The position numbers were made by a program, and so were the translations under genes. Below, piece by piece: positions 1 through 11,912 of a stretch of 64,000 bases of DNA. Numbering within the stretch: the first letter of the stretch is position 1; every line of letters begins with the position of its first letter. Source of the DNA: Chiridota heheva (Eukaryota; Echinodermata; Holothuroidea; Apodida; Chiridotidae). Under the pieces are notes generated by a model, which was not told where the DNA came from, searched no databases, and saw nothing but the letters and a program-made list of their open reading frames with translations. Location of the stretch: NCBI GenBank assembly GCA_020152595.1, contig JAIGNY010004603.1:55001-119000 (forward strand), given 5' to 3'.

Positions 1-385
<385 letters not shown>

Positions 386-3330
386 CTCTAGAAGGCCGTC
401 ATTTTAAAGGCGTTTAGGGAATGATACTTGAGGGATTGAACGTAAATGTATTTCGTTTATGTTTTTAAAGCGCATATTTTCAGAGAATTATTATCTTAAA
501 AAGGGAATCTTGCCTTACGAAAATTGCTGGACACTTCTCTAGTAATTGTAATACAAACAAACTATAGCGACGTCACTTCCGTCGCGGTTATTGATCATGC
601 AGTTGATTGGCTTGCCAGTATATGCATGTGCAAATAAGTATCCCAATCTAATGCGTTTATTTGTATTGTATATTTCTATCCACGTTAGCTAGATAACTGG
701 ACTTTAAACGTTTAAATATGCTAGTTTAAGAATACAATAAGAAAAGTTATGCGCAAAATGAACGTGATTGATTGTGAATAAGCCTGGCATGGCAAGACAT
801 TTTGCAGCAAGTGATATATGCAAATAGCACAAATTCCAACCCATATTTTGTATCTAAGTGCTCCCAAATTTTGCAATATAGTGGAATGATTTTACAAGCA
901 TAGTTTTCACCATGTGACCAATGGGTATAAGAATTACTTTCAAGTACCATAATTCCTTCTTCTATTTCGCCATTGCAACGATTTTCAACTGCATATCAAG
1001 AAATATATTTCATCCTTTTAATCCCTCTTTTAACCTGCTATACCTAACAGTTTTTCTTAATTTCTCATAGATCTGTGCGATGATCTTTGCATGCTGCCTT
1101 GCCGACGCCAAAGAATAGCTATCATACTCCTCTCACTGCGTCATCACCTCAGAAGCTTTCAACCATTACATCCTCCCCTGCTAAAGAAATATTTTGATAC
1201 ACCTCTTTTTGCTTTCATCACTTTTGACTTATAATTTAACCCTAAAACCTTATTAATTACTTTCTTGTAGAAAATTTGAGCGATTTTTTTTCTTTCTATA
1301 AATGATCTCCAACAATTTCAATTATAATATTTCTGTAAAATGACAATTATTTGTATTATCGTTGATTCATTTTTTTTTTGCGTGAAGGATTCTACAAAGA
1401 ATAATATTAGTCTTTTCATGAACAGGTGAAAACGTGTCTAAGCATGCTAAGTATATGAGACCTCCATTGTTATACTTTTTTGATATTTTTTAAACGTTTT
1501 GTTAAAAGTAAATATTAAAATAATGAGCGTACCAAAACTATTAACACGTGACAGGAGTACCCTATCACGTGTTAAATGGACACGTTACTGATCAGGTCGA
1601 GCAATACTTGCGGGTCAACATTTAGCTATAAATTTGAAGCATAGAAAGAGAGGCCCGCCAAAGGGTGATTTTAATTTCAATCTCCCAAGTTAGTTTTAAT
1701 TTTGACCAATCGGTAAAATTTCTTTGTGACACGTCCTGGTATAATTCGCCAGAAGCCTGAAAGCGAAACAGTTATTCAAAAATGAACGATCTTGAGACAA
1801 TTTAGTCACCCAATTGGCATTGTCATTTTTTGTATATTCCGACCGATGATTGAAAAATTCACGTACCTTCTAGTCAAAAAGGTTTCCAGTATAGTACAAG
1901 TACATACATTAGAAGAGAGGCCTATACCATCATCAATCGGAAAAGATCTGATAATCGCCAAATTTTAAAATGAAATCTATATCCATGCTTTATCTGACTG
2001 CTTAAGCTCATCTACCCATAATGAATTTCTCCTTTTTTCCTTCAGATAATTGCGATGGTTTTTGCTTACTGCATTTTGCAGAATGAGAAATCACGTGATG
2101 TAGTGACACATATAGCATAGGTGTTACCTGTACACCGAGTAGATCCGACTTTCAATTACTCTATTTCCGAGTTATGACTGATCAAAGACTGGCTATGCAA
2201 TAATGCGTGAATTCTATATAGTCTATTGAACTATTCTCTTACTGTCTTAGTTGTGTATTCTTCAACATAACATTTTATGGCAATCAAATTAGGGGTGCAG
2301 CCAATTCCTTTTGGATTGGGGGAGGGAGGGAGGGAAGAGGATGGGGGGGGGGGGGTCGAAGAAGGGAGGACCAAATAACAAAACAAATGCTGATACTGTT
2401 CGGATGCAAAAATTTACTAGAGCAAAACATAAAAAGTCGTTCATGCGTTACGTCAAAATCCTGACCTTTGAGCATGATGTCTCCCTGTTTTCATAGTCGT
2501 GTAATACAACATTTTTGAGGCAGGCATTTGAAATAATTTGGCTCCGACAGCCCGAGCCAATGAAAATTCTCTACTTTTGAGTTCTTTAAATTTCTCTTGT
2601 AAATATTAGGTCCTCGAAAAACGTCTGTTTTCTCCTGCTAAATTTTTGATTGAGATTTTTGATGGAAATTAAAACCTCTAGGAGCCCTAGGTCCTATTCA
2701 ACTCTTTAACTATAACGCTGGTAAATGATCAAACACAATAAGATAACATACGGATATTTATAGGTGTTCTTGCTGTGGCGTTTGATGAAAATAAAAATTG
2801 CATGCATATGTTTATTGTGATAAGGCACTACAATTAAAAATGCTGTAAAATGGTCCATTTCTAACCAATTTGGATGCAATGTGTTGTGATGTTCTGGGCT
2901 AGTATATATTCTTCCAATTTAAGATCAGTTTCTTTGCTATTCCTTTTCATATTTAGATCAATATCCGCGTGAATGTGCATGAACGATTCGCGCTCATACA
3001 TCAGCGATGTTCGGTTTTTCCACATGTTAGAAAATCAAACATCTCAAAGTCACTGAAAATGTACGCATCACTGCCCCTTACCCCTCCCCCTCCATACGTA
3101 CACTGTACGTTCGGAGTTTATTTCGGGAATGGTTTAAGTGGACACAGCGTGTACATTACTTTATAAATATTGAGTAAGGGCGCTAAGAGTAACAATGTCG
3201 GGGCGCAACATTGGCATGGCACTTCACACAAAACAGGCCATGTTGATGATATTGATATAATTTTTACAAGGAATTATTGAAGTGTAAAGCTCTGCATCAA
3301 GATATAATTTGAAGAAACGGCATGGTAAGA
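386..3330. other. No gene seen
   Basis: AT-rich single-copy-looking DNA with only short open frames. A G-rich run occurs at 2318-2365. I recognise no exon, RNA gene or element. Confidence 0.5.
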
Positions 3331-3466
3331 GGCTAAGTGTATAATATCAGTCACATTCCCAAAATCTGTGTGCATTTTGTTGAAAAACATCAGTCTATTG
3401 GCTAAGTGTATAATATCAGTCACATTCCCAAAATCTGTGTGCATTTTGTTGAAACCATCAGTCTAT
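3331..3466. repeat. Direct duplication of about 68 bp
   Basis: Two adjacent copies beginning GGCTAAGTGTATAATATCAG, at 3331-3399 and 3400-3466, sit directly upstream of the LINE relic. Confidence 0.85.
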
Positions 3467-3975
3467 TTTTGTCGTGGCTTTTCAGCCATATTTAACACGT
3501 CTTCAATTGTTAATGCGTATAAATGTTCTTCCGATTCCCAATCACATATTCAAATTCAAAGTCCTTGTGCTCGTTTATAAGTCACTTAATAATTTGGCTC
3601 CTATTTATTTAACTGAAATGTTTCATTTGATTAATACCAACTACTTCTTGCGTTCTCAAAGTAAAATCTCTCTCAAAGTCACGAAAACCAAAACAACATT
3701 TGGTAATCGCTCCCTGAGTGTTTTTGGCCCTAAGCTCTGGAACGACCTCCCTTCACCTAATCAATTGCCCCTTCTCTCAATATTAAAAACAAATATACAA
3801 ATAAATAAATAAATAAAACAACCCAAGACACACCTTTTAAAAAAGTCTTCGATGCACCCAGTAATTTGTATTAATATTGCTGTTTCCTTGTTTCGTTTTT
3901 TTTCTTTCCCTATTGCCTTGTTTGTAGGCGCATAGTACTTTTAACTAGAAAATGCGCCATATAAATTACATACTT
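3467..3975 (+). mobile_element. LINE 3' relic (reverse transcriptase C-terminus)
   Basis: A frame at 3474-3812 reads FKVLVLVYKSLNNLAPIYL and later TFGNRSLSVFGPKLWNDLP, the signature of the end of CR1/L2-like LINE ORF2 proteins (LLVYKSLNGLAP, F-GPKLWN-LP). It ends in an ATAA-rich stretch and a 3' tail with AATGCGCCATATAAAT, typical of this group. Only the last quarter of the ORF remains, so it is 5'-truncated. Confidence 0.85.
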
Positions 3976-6345
3976 ACAGGAATGTTGTTGTTTTGCGCAT
4001 TTTCAAGCATGCCTAATTTTTGGACTGACAAATTGTATCCGGATCACGGTATCTGTAGATTTTATTACCAAAACAAATGAAAAACATTTGATTTTTTTGT
4101 TGATTTCCAACGGAACATTTGATTATTTTCGGTCCTAGGGCCGTAATTCCTGGGTTACAGGTGGCCACTCCTTCCTCACCCCACTTTCCGGCAGACTTTA
4201 AAAATACATACAATTTTGAAATACGCTTTCCCAATTCTTTGTGGAGGAAAAGTATAGCTCCATGCAGGCATGCCTCACCCTCTCCGTACTAAAGCGTCGA
4301 ATCGCCCAAGAAGTGTTGGTATCATCGCAAATCATTGGTATCATCGCAAATCATTAACTTCAATTTATCTACTTTTCACTTTTGCTTATCTATAAATTAA
4401 AATAAAATGAAATATATCTTCATTAACATTGAACTTGATTTCTTTTCAGATTCACGTGACTTAATTGACCGTTTTCTATTGATGAAATAACCCATTATTT
4501 CCCCAAAACATTCATGATTAATACATTTCATCGTTTTCCGTTTTGTTTGTTATCATCTCTTACAGATAGTCGCTGGATTTGTCACGTGTTGCTTTCTGAC
4601 GGGAGTGAAAGATCAATGAAGCAATGACCTTTGACATGCACATGACCTTGCAATAATATTCAGATATTGCGAGTGATGCAGATACCAGGGAGCTGCATCT
4701 CCGTGGTGAATTCATAATCATATAGGCTAGTCTTCAGCTCTGTCAATCCGGTAGCATGCCTATTAATGGGAACATTCATGTTCCAATTAATGGGAACATT
4801 TTGCTGCTTGAAAGCCGCCATTTTGTGATATTTCCCATGATCCTTTGCTATCCTAACGTTAAAGCCTGATGCAATGTTACATTTTTTAAATTTGAAATAC
4901 GTGTGGGAAAAATATCTTTGCTAGGGGAAACTAAAAACTTATAAAAATACCTCAATTGCTGTCATGGCTAAAACTTTTCCACTCCCGTTTTGAGTGTTCA
5001 CCACGCCGTTTTCGAAATGTTAGATAAGATCGACAATAGAGCTAGGCTTTAGGGGCGAAACGGCCATTTTGAAAATTCAAATGTTTTTCAGCACAATGAT
5101 TTTTAATACTTCAATTACTTAAATCAGAAACTATAAAATTTCATCGTAACATCTGAACAATATGGCTGCATGACTTCAATATTGTCGTGTGTTATAAATG
5201 TCTCTATTAATTGACATGCATTACTGTCTGTAATGGGAGGCTACGCATATGGCGAATGGCGGCGGCCCTTACAAAGTGTGCTTATCTATTTTGTTTTGTT
5301 TTTCTGTCCCGCCGAAACAGTCGATTAAAAAAATATAATTGGTAGCAGTTTAGTGCAAAATGTAACACTTGAATCATAGCAGTTTAGTGCGTAAAGAATT
5401 GGCGAAATGTAACACTTGGATGATTGTAAAATATTATGTATAAGCGCGCACAAATTATAGCGTCGGACTTAGGGACAACATTTCACCATGAATTCAAATA
5501 GATGTTAGTTTCGTGTCAAATTGTTTAAAAGTCTAGTCAAAATTCCCCCTCCCCTTATCCAATATTTGATACTGATCACTAAACGTTTCTTTGAAAGAGT
5601 GTAGGCCATCGGCGTTTGCATAGCGGGAGGGAGGGGGAGGGGGGGGGTAAGCTCCCTAAGACTTTCACTTTCCTAATTTAGTCCAACAATGAAGGTTTTT
5701 GATCTCAAGTTGCAGATTTTAGTCCAAACTTCCAAGATTTTTGATCCTCGATTGTAAATTGTGGTCCTAAAATTTGAGGATTTTTGATCAAAAATTCAGT
5801 GAAGACTTTTTGGTCGAAAATTGAAAATTTCTAGTCGACACTTTGAGATTTTTGGTCCATAATTGAGGATTTGCGGTCAAAAATTGAATGGGTGTTTGGT
5901 CCAAAATGTAAGATTTTTGGTGCAAACTGGAAGAATTGAAATATGACAACACATGATTCAATTGATATTTCACTTACTTATATTTATAGTAGTATCAAAA
6001 TATGGCGGACTTTAGCAGCTTTAGCTCCCCATAGACTAGGCTAAGCCATAACGTTCGTAAGACTGCTATATTCAACTGGGGAACAACTTGGATTTAAAAT
6101 TTATATTTGAATTGAAATCTAGGATCAGCTGCAATGTTATGTAATACTTTTTGTACCTGTAGGTAGTTTTATTTTATCCTGGTGATATTGGGCTTGATAC
6201 CAGTCGTTTTTCTTGTCTTATATTATTTATTTTGATATGACTAATCTCAGTGTTAAAGGAGACTAGAAAGAGATTCAACTTTGTCCTTTCATTCATTTGA
6301 ATATTGAGCTCCACTGTTTGTAAATTTGTGAGTAATTTGTTTACA
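3976..6345. other. No gene seen; short local repeats only
   Basis: Contains small direct duplications (4318-4352; 5340-5420), a G-rich run at 5620-5650 and a degenerate 25-30-bp repeat containing ATTTTTGGTC at about 5690-5930. No coding or RNA gene recognised. Confidence 0.5.
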
Positions 6346-6346
6346 G

Positions 6347-6836
6347 GTAATTAACCTTTCTGGGTTTAATGATTGACAGCTTGTTTTAACCAATCACAGC
6401 ACAAATTTGCCTAGCTACAAAATCTGCATAACTAAGTGGGGGAAAACATCTTACGCGGTACTAGTTAGCGGCGCGCGCTCATGTAGTCAATGCAACTTAC
6501 TGTACAAAACAAATTTCTGCACTCACAGGTTGAGTAACGGCAAAATGCCAGGTGAACAAAAATTGCGCTTACAAGCCCGCTGCGGGCTTTGTAATTCTGA
6601 TTGCTGTTACCCAGAACAGTTAGCAAACTGAAATTTGTTTATCCTATTTGCTAAAAACTCTAAAGATCCTGAGAAGTGACATAAATGAATCAAAGCTTGC
6701 GGTAGGCCTCGGGAACATCTAAATGTCAACGCATTGGTAATGCACGATTGCGGATTTGAGGTTTGTTTGCCGCACCTAGTTACCGCGTTGCTATGGTGGG
6801 CGTGGCCTATTTGGAAACCTGGAAAGATTAATTACT
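6347..6836. mobile_element. MITE-like element, about 490 bp
   Basis: It starts GTAATTAACCTTTC and ends GGAAAGATTAATTAC, which are near-perfect inverted repeats. Its interior (CTGCATAACTAAGTGGGG; AGTTACCGCGTTGCTATGG) recurs at 44340-45200 and 45715-46170, sometimes inverted. No coding capacity. Superfamily unknown. Confidence 0.65.
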
Positions 6837-6954
6837 AATGCGTGTAAGAATGTCCGGTGTATTGTCTGATATAAGATGTTTGTAATTTCTAACAACAGAC
6901 CGAGAGGAATTTGACAGATTTAAAAGGAAAATAATTTCCAGTAAATGAAATATG

Positions 6955-7416
6955 CTTTAACATAAAGTCTGACATAATACTTATCTCATATGATAGAATT
7001 AAAAATAATACATTTTTCTGACCAAGTTCCATACCCCCTTAAGCAATCTAACACAATCTTTATAATTAGTAATAACTTTAATTCTAGTACTAAATAGTTA
7101 CTATGGGAGCCGCCATTTTGATTTCAAAACATGCAAATTATGATGTCATCAGTCCAGCAGAATGTTGGAATGCTTTGTATTTCTTTATAATCTACCCCAA
7201 GTTTTCTAGCTCATGAAAATTGTTTTCCTTTTGTACATGTCAAGGACATTTTTGTGTTCAAATGAATTTATCAAAACATGCTGTTAAACCTTTGTCACAT
7301 CATTTTGGAATAAAAACATAATTTAAAATCATACAAGAAATACATCACATTGTTTAGTCTCTGTATTTAAGATTCTATCAAATAAAAATCATATCAGACT
7401 TTGTCACCTTTAATTA
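6955..7416. repeat. Dispersed repeat shared with 25570-26175
   Basis: The block running from ACATAAAGTCTGACATAAT through GGGAGCCGCCATTTTGATTT to TATCAGACTTTGTCACCTTT matches the MITE-like copy at 25.6-26.2 kb in order and orientation. Non-coding. Confidence 0.75.
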
Positions 7417-7497
7417 AAAAACAGGAGCCTTGTGATCGAGGGAGAAAACAAAGAGCATGCAGCTTTTGGAGAGAAGGAATTAATTGCTCATTACAAA

Positions 7498-7715
7498 AAG
7501 CAAAAAATATGACCCAAAGAAAAGGTATGAACCAGAGAAAAATATGAACCTAAAAAAAATATGAACCAGAGAAAAATATGAACCAGGGAAAATTATGAAA
7601 TAGAAAAATATGAACCCGAGAAAAATATGAACCGGATAAAAATATGAACCAAAGAAAAATATGAACCAGAGAAAAATATGAACCAGAAAAATATATGGAC
7701 CAAAGAAAAAATAGG
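7498..7715. repeat. Minisatellite, 16-18-bp unit (ATGAACCAGAGAAAAAT)
   Basis: About a dozen degenerate tandem copies of ATGAACCAGAGAAAAAT. Non-coding. Confidence 0.9.
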
Positions 7716-7888
7716 TTGTTCTAGTATAGACATGTCCTCTTCCACGCCATCACTGAAAGAGAAAATATTGGAGGTTCATGATTGTCTGGGTGTTTTTTTT
7801 TCACAAATCTAATTAGAATTATATGAATAATGAAATGCAACAAACAAATCAAAAGGGGGCAACCTTATTCAGCTATTCCAGGGCAATT

Positions 7889-8440
7889 TTACACGCTGGT
7901 CATTCTTCCGTCGACTCGGCGTTCCTCAATAAACAATCGCTGCTTTTCAGGAAGAACGTTATGAAGGTCCCTTGGACCGCACTTGTTGCACGTTGATATC
8001 AAAATTAATGGTAGGACAAGACCCCCTTCCATTGTTTGAACGTTGGTTGCGTTGCTGGATGCTTTCAAGGACAAGGGCAATGTTTTCCTCTCGAGCTGAA
8101 CATTAATGTACATTTTCATTGTTTCATCACTGTTTTGTTTTTTGTTGCTTTCACTTTGTTTTGTGTAGATCTTCGCTGGCCTGGTTACATGTTGTCTCTT
8201 GGATGGAATAAAGGAAGGAACATATGCGTGAGGATGTCTCGCAACACCCATATGCCAATAGCTGGATAATGATATATTTTTTTTATGCAACCTCTTGACG
8301 CCAGTTAAAAGTTGATTACATTTCTTGACTGATTGGCCGATATGTAATACTATACGATAAAAGTATATGGTAAGCATAGGGCGGGATATGAGCCTGGCCA
8401 TTTGTAAAAGATCTAGGTACGCCACTAGGTGGATACACAT
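7889..8440 (-). other. Unrecognised open frame of 183 codons
   Basis: The longest non-repetitive open frame outside the recognised elements in the left part of the window. I recognise no domain. It contains SFIPSKRQHVTRPAKIYT and ends GRMTSV. It has no visible splice context, and flanking bases are simple AT-rich DNA. It could be a transposon remnant or chance. Confidence 0.15.
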
Positions 8441-8449
8441 CTTAACTAG

Positions 8450-9355
8450 CTCGCACCCGTTTTATTATACATCAATTAAATTGAAACATTTTAAATTGAA
8501 GAGATAGGGGTGGGGTCTGAGAGAAAAGAAAGTGTTACGAATTTGACATATAGGCACACTTCATTCTATTCTTGGTCATAGTGGGGACTTTCTAATCCTT
8601 TATTGGAGGTCGGATCCCAGTCTAAAATTACTTTCCACCAGTGGGCAGGATCCACCCCCCCCTCCCCTAATATTTTTTTCTCTCCATATTTGTAGAGGTT
8701 TTGTATCTATATTAATTTTGTAACTTCTCCCCACCGTGACCACTTTTGAAAGGTATAGGCCTATTTAATTTTGAGATCCCCCTCCACACACTTTCAGGCT
8801 AGGCAAATGCCACCAATGCCTGAAGTCATAGAAAAGTTGAAGGAAAGGAGACGATTAATGCGGAATTTTTGAAAATGATGCGTTTTACGTCATGATTTGA
8901 AATATTCTTCAACCAAGTCCCTTAATGATTTTATTGCTTGCTCTCATTACAGTACATTACTTTTTCTACCCAACTTTCTCCAATTTTTGTTAAAAGTTTG
9001 GTAACCCTGTTCTAATTCTTTTATCGGATATTCCCACACATATACGTGATATGGTAATCCACCATTGATGGTTTTATATCAGATTCATTGGAATATTTTG
9101 TACACTGCATGAAGTTTGAATAAATTGAGTGAAAAACTAAAAAGTAATTCATTTTTCGTCTTATTTACAGTAATATCAATTGAATATAGATCATATTATA
9201 ATTCCTGCCTTATAAACAGTTATGGAGCCAGGATTTTGGTCACGGGGAAAATTTTGTCTCATTTGAGGAAGGGGGAAGGTGGGGGGAGGCGGGAGGAAAC
9301 TTATAAATTGAACAAAATATGCCAATTTACACAATTTTCTGGGAAAGTAAATCGT
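8450..9355. other. No gene seen
   Basis: Low-complexity and AT-rich sequence with pyrimidine-rich patches; nothing recognisable. Confidence 0.5.
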
Positions 9356-9359
9356 GAGG

Positions 9360-11760
9360 GGAAAGTATTGCCGTGGGGAAAAGTAGTGCCGTGGGGGCAA
9401 GCAGTGCCGTAGGGGAAAGCAGTGCTGTGGGGGAAAGCAGTGCCATGGGGGAAAGCAGTGCCGTAGGGGAAATCAGTGACGTGGGGGAAAGCAGTGCCGT
9501 AGGGAAAAAGCAGTGCCGTGGGGAAGGGAGGACACTGCCATGGGAGAAAGCAGTGCCGTGGGGAGCAGTATCGTGGGGGCAAGCGGTGCCGTGGGGAGGG
9601 CAGTGTCGTGGGGAGAGCAGTGCCGTGGGGAAAGCAGTGCCATGGGGGAAAGCAGTGCCGTGGGGATAGCAGTGCCGTGGGAAAGCAGTGCCATGGGGGG
9701 GGAAAGCAGTGCCGTGGGGATAGCAGTGCCGTGGGGAAAAGCAGTGCCATGGGGGAAAGCAGTGCCGTGGGAAAAACAGTGCTTTGGGGAAAGCAGTGCC
9801 GTGGGGAAAGCAGTGCCGTGGGGGGAAGGAAAGCAGTGCCGTAGGGGAAAGCAGTGCCGTAGGGGAAAGCATTGCCGTAGGGAAAAGCAGTGCCGTGGGG
9901 AAAAGCGGTGCCGTGGGGGAAAGCAGCGCCATGGGGAAAGCAGCGCCGTGGAGGAAAGCAGCGCTGTGGGAGATGGGGACAGTGCCACGGAGAAAGCAGT
10001 GCAGTGGGGAGCAGTATCGTGGGGGCAAGCGGTGCCATGGGGAAAGCAGTGTCGTGGGGAAAGCAGTGGCGTGGGGAAAGCAGTGCCATGGGGGAAACAG
10101 TGCCGTGGGGAAAAGCAGTGCCGTGGGGAAAGCAGCGCCATGGAAAAAGCAGCGCCATGGAGAAAGCAGTGCCGTGGGGAAAAAACAGTGCTTTGGGGGA
10201 AAGCAGTGCCGTGAGGGGAAAGCAGTGTCATGGAGGGGGGGAGCAGTGCCGGGGGAAGCAGTGCCGTGGGAGCAGTGCCGTGGGGAAGCAGTGCCGTGGG
10301 GCGGGAAGCAGTGCCGTGGGGGCGGGGGAAGCAGTGCCGTGGGGGCGGGGGAAGCAGTGCCGTGGGGGGGGAAGCAGTGCCGTGGGGGGGGGGAAGCAGT
10401 GCCGTGGGGGCGGGAAGCAGTGCCGTGGGGGCGGGAAGCAGTGCCGTGGGGGCAGGAAGCAGTGCCGTGGGGGCGGGAAGCAGTGCCGTGGGGCGGGAAG
10501 CAGTGCCGTGGGGGGCGGGGAAGCAGTGCCGTGGGGCGGGAAGCAGTGCCGTGGGGGCGGAAGCAGTGCCGTGGGGGCGGGAAGCAGTGCCGTGGGGGCG
10601 GGAAGCAGTGCCGTGGGAAGCAGTGCCGTGGGAAGCAGTGCCGTGGGGAAGCAGTGCCGTGGGAAGCAGTGCCGTGGGGAAGCAGTGCCGTGGGGAAGCA
10701 GTGCCGTGGGAAGCAGTGCCGTGGGAAGCAGTGCCGTGGGAAGCAGTGCCGTGGGGAAGCAGTGCCGTGGGGAAGCAGTGCCGTGGGAAGCAGTGCCGTG
10801 GGGAAGCAGTGCCGTGGGGGGAAGCAGTGCCGTGGGGAAGCAGTGCCGTGGGGAAAGCAGTGCCGTGGGGAAGCAGTGCCGTGGGAAGCAGTGCCGTGGG
10901 GAAGCAGTGCCGTGGGAAGCAGTGCCGTGGGGAAGCAGTGCCGTGGGGAAGCAGTGCGTGGGAAGCAGTGCCGTGGGGAAGCAGTGCCGTGGGAAGCAGT
11001 GCCGTGGGAAGCAGTGCCGTGGGGAAGCAGTTCCGTGGGAAGCAGTGCCGTGGGTGCAGTGCGTGGGAAGCAGTGCCGTGGGAAGCAGTGCCGTGGGAAG
11101 CAGTGCCGTGGGAAAGCAGTGCCGTGGGGAAAGCAGTGCCGTGGGGAAAGCAGTGCCGTGGGGAAAGCAGTGCCGTGGGGAAAGCAGCGCCATGGGAAAG
11201 CAGTGCCGTGGGGAAGCAGTGCCGTGGGAAGCAGTGCCGTGGGAGAAAGCAGTGTCGTGGGAAAGCAGTGCCGTGGGGAAAGCAGTGCCGTGGGGAAAGC
11301 AGCGCCATGGAGAAAGCAGTGCCGTGGGAAAAACAGTGCTTTGGGGAAAGCAGTGCCGTGGGGGAAAGCAGTGCCGTGCCGGGGGAAGCAGTGCCGTGGG
11401 AAAGCAGTGTCGTGGGGAAGCAGTGCCGGGGGGGAAGCAGTGCCGTGGGGAAGCAGTGCCGTGGGGAAGCAGTGCCGTGGGGAAAGCAGTGCCGTGGGGG
11501 AAGCAGTGCCATGGGAAAAGCAGTGCCGTGGGGAAAGCAGTGCCGTGGGAAAGCAGTAATTTGGTGGGGAAACATTGCCGTGGTTTCAAGCAGTGTCGTG
11601 GGGGAAAGCAGTGCAACGTGGGGAAAGACAGTTTTCAAAAATAGTTTCTTTTATTCGTATCAAGCAGTGCCGTGGGGGAAAAGCAGTGCTGTGGGGGGAT
11701 AGCAGTGCTGTGGGGAGAAAGCAATCCCGTGGGGGGAAAAGCAATCCCGTGGGGGCATAT
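9360..11760. repeat. G-rich minisatellite, 14-18-bp units (AGCAGTGCCGTGGGGAA)
   Basis: About 2.4 kb of tandem copies of GCAGTGCCGTGGGGAA. The outer parts (9.36-10.2 and 11.1-11.76 kb) use 16-18-bp variants with GAAA, ATGGGG or CTTTGGGG. The middle (10.25-11.1 kb) uses compact 14-16-bp variants with GGGCGGGAAGCAG or GGGAAGCAG. Blocks of variants recur (for example GAGCAGTATCGTGGGGGCAA at about 9.56 and 10.01 kb; AACAGTGCTTTGGGG at 9.78, 10.19 and 11.33 kb), showing higher-order duplication. Every strand and frame is open for hundreds of codons because the unit lacks stops; none is a gene. Confidence 0.97.
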
Positions 11761-11912
11761 GCGCTGCCACTGCTTATGAAGTCAAGTAATTTGGTGAAGG
11801 GGGTAACATTAAAAAGTGTAAGTTCCAAACAGATGTCTTAATATTGCTTACAGTCACCCCAACCCCAAAACAAGACAACTTTTTCAAAAATAGTTTCTTT
11901 TATTCAAGTATC
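11625..11912. repeat. Direct repeat flanking the end of the minisatellite
   Basis: TTTTCAAAAATAGTTTCTTT followed by TATTCGTATCAA occurs at 11632-11664 and again, slightly changed, at 11880-11912. The copies bracket the last minisatellite units and about 110 bases of unique DNA. Confidence 0.8.

Noticed and set aside
9301..11702. Overlapping open frames of up to 721 codons on both strands
   Set aside because: They are translations of a short G-rich tandem repeat whose unit has no stop codon. All frames are open, with no splice or start context.
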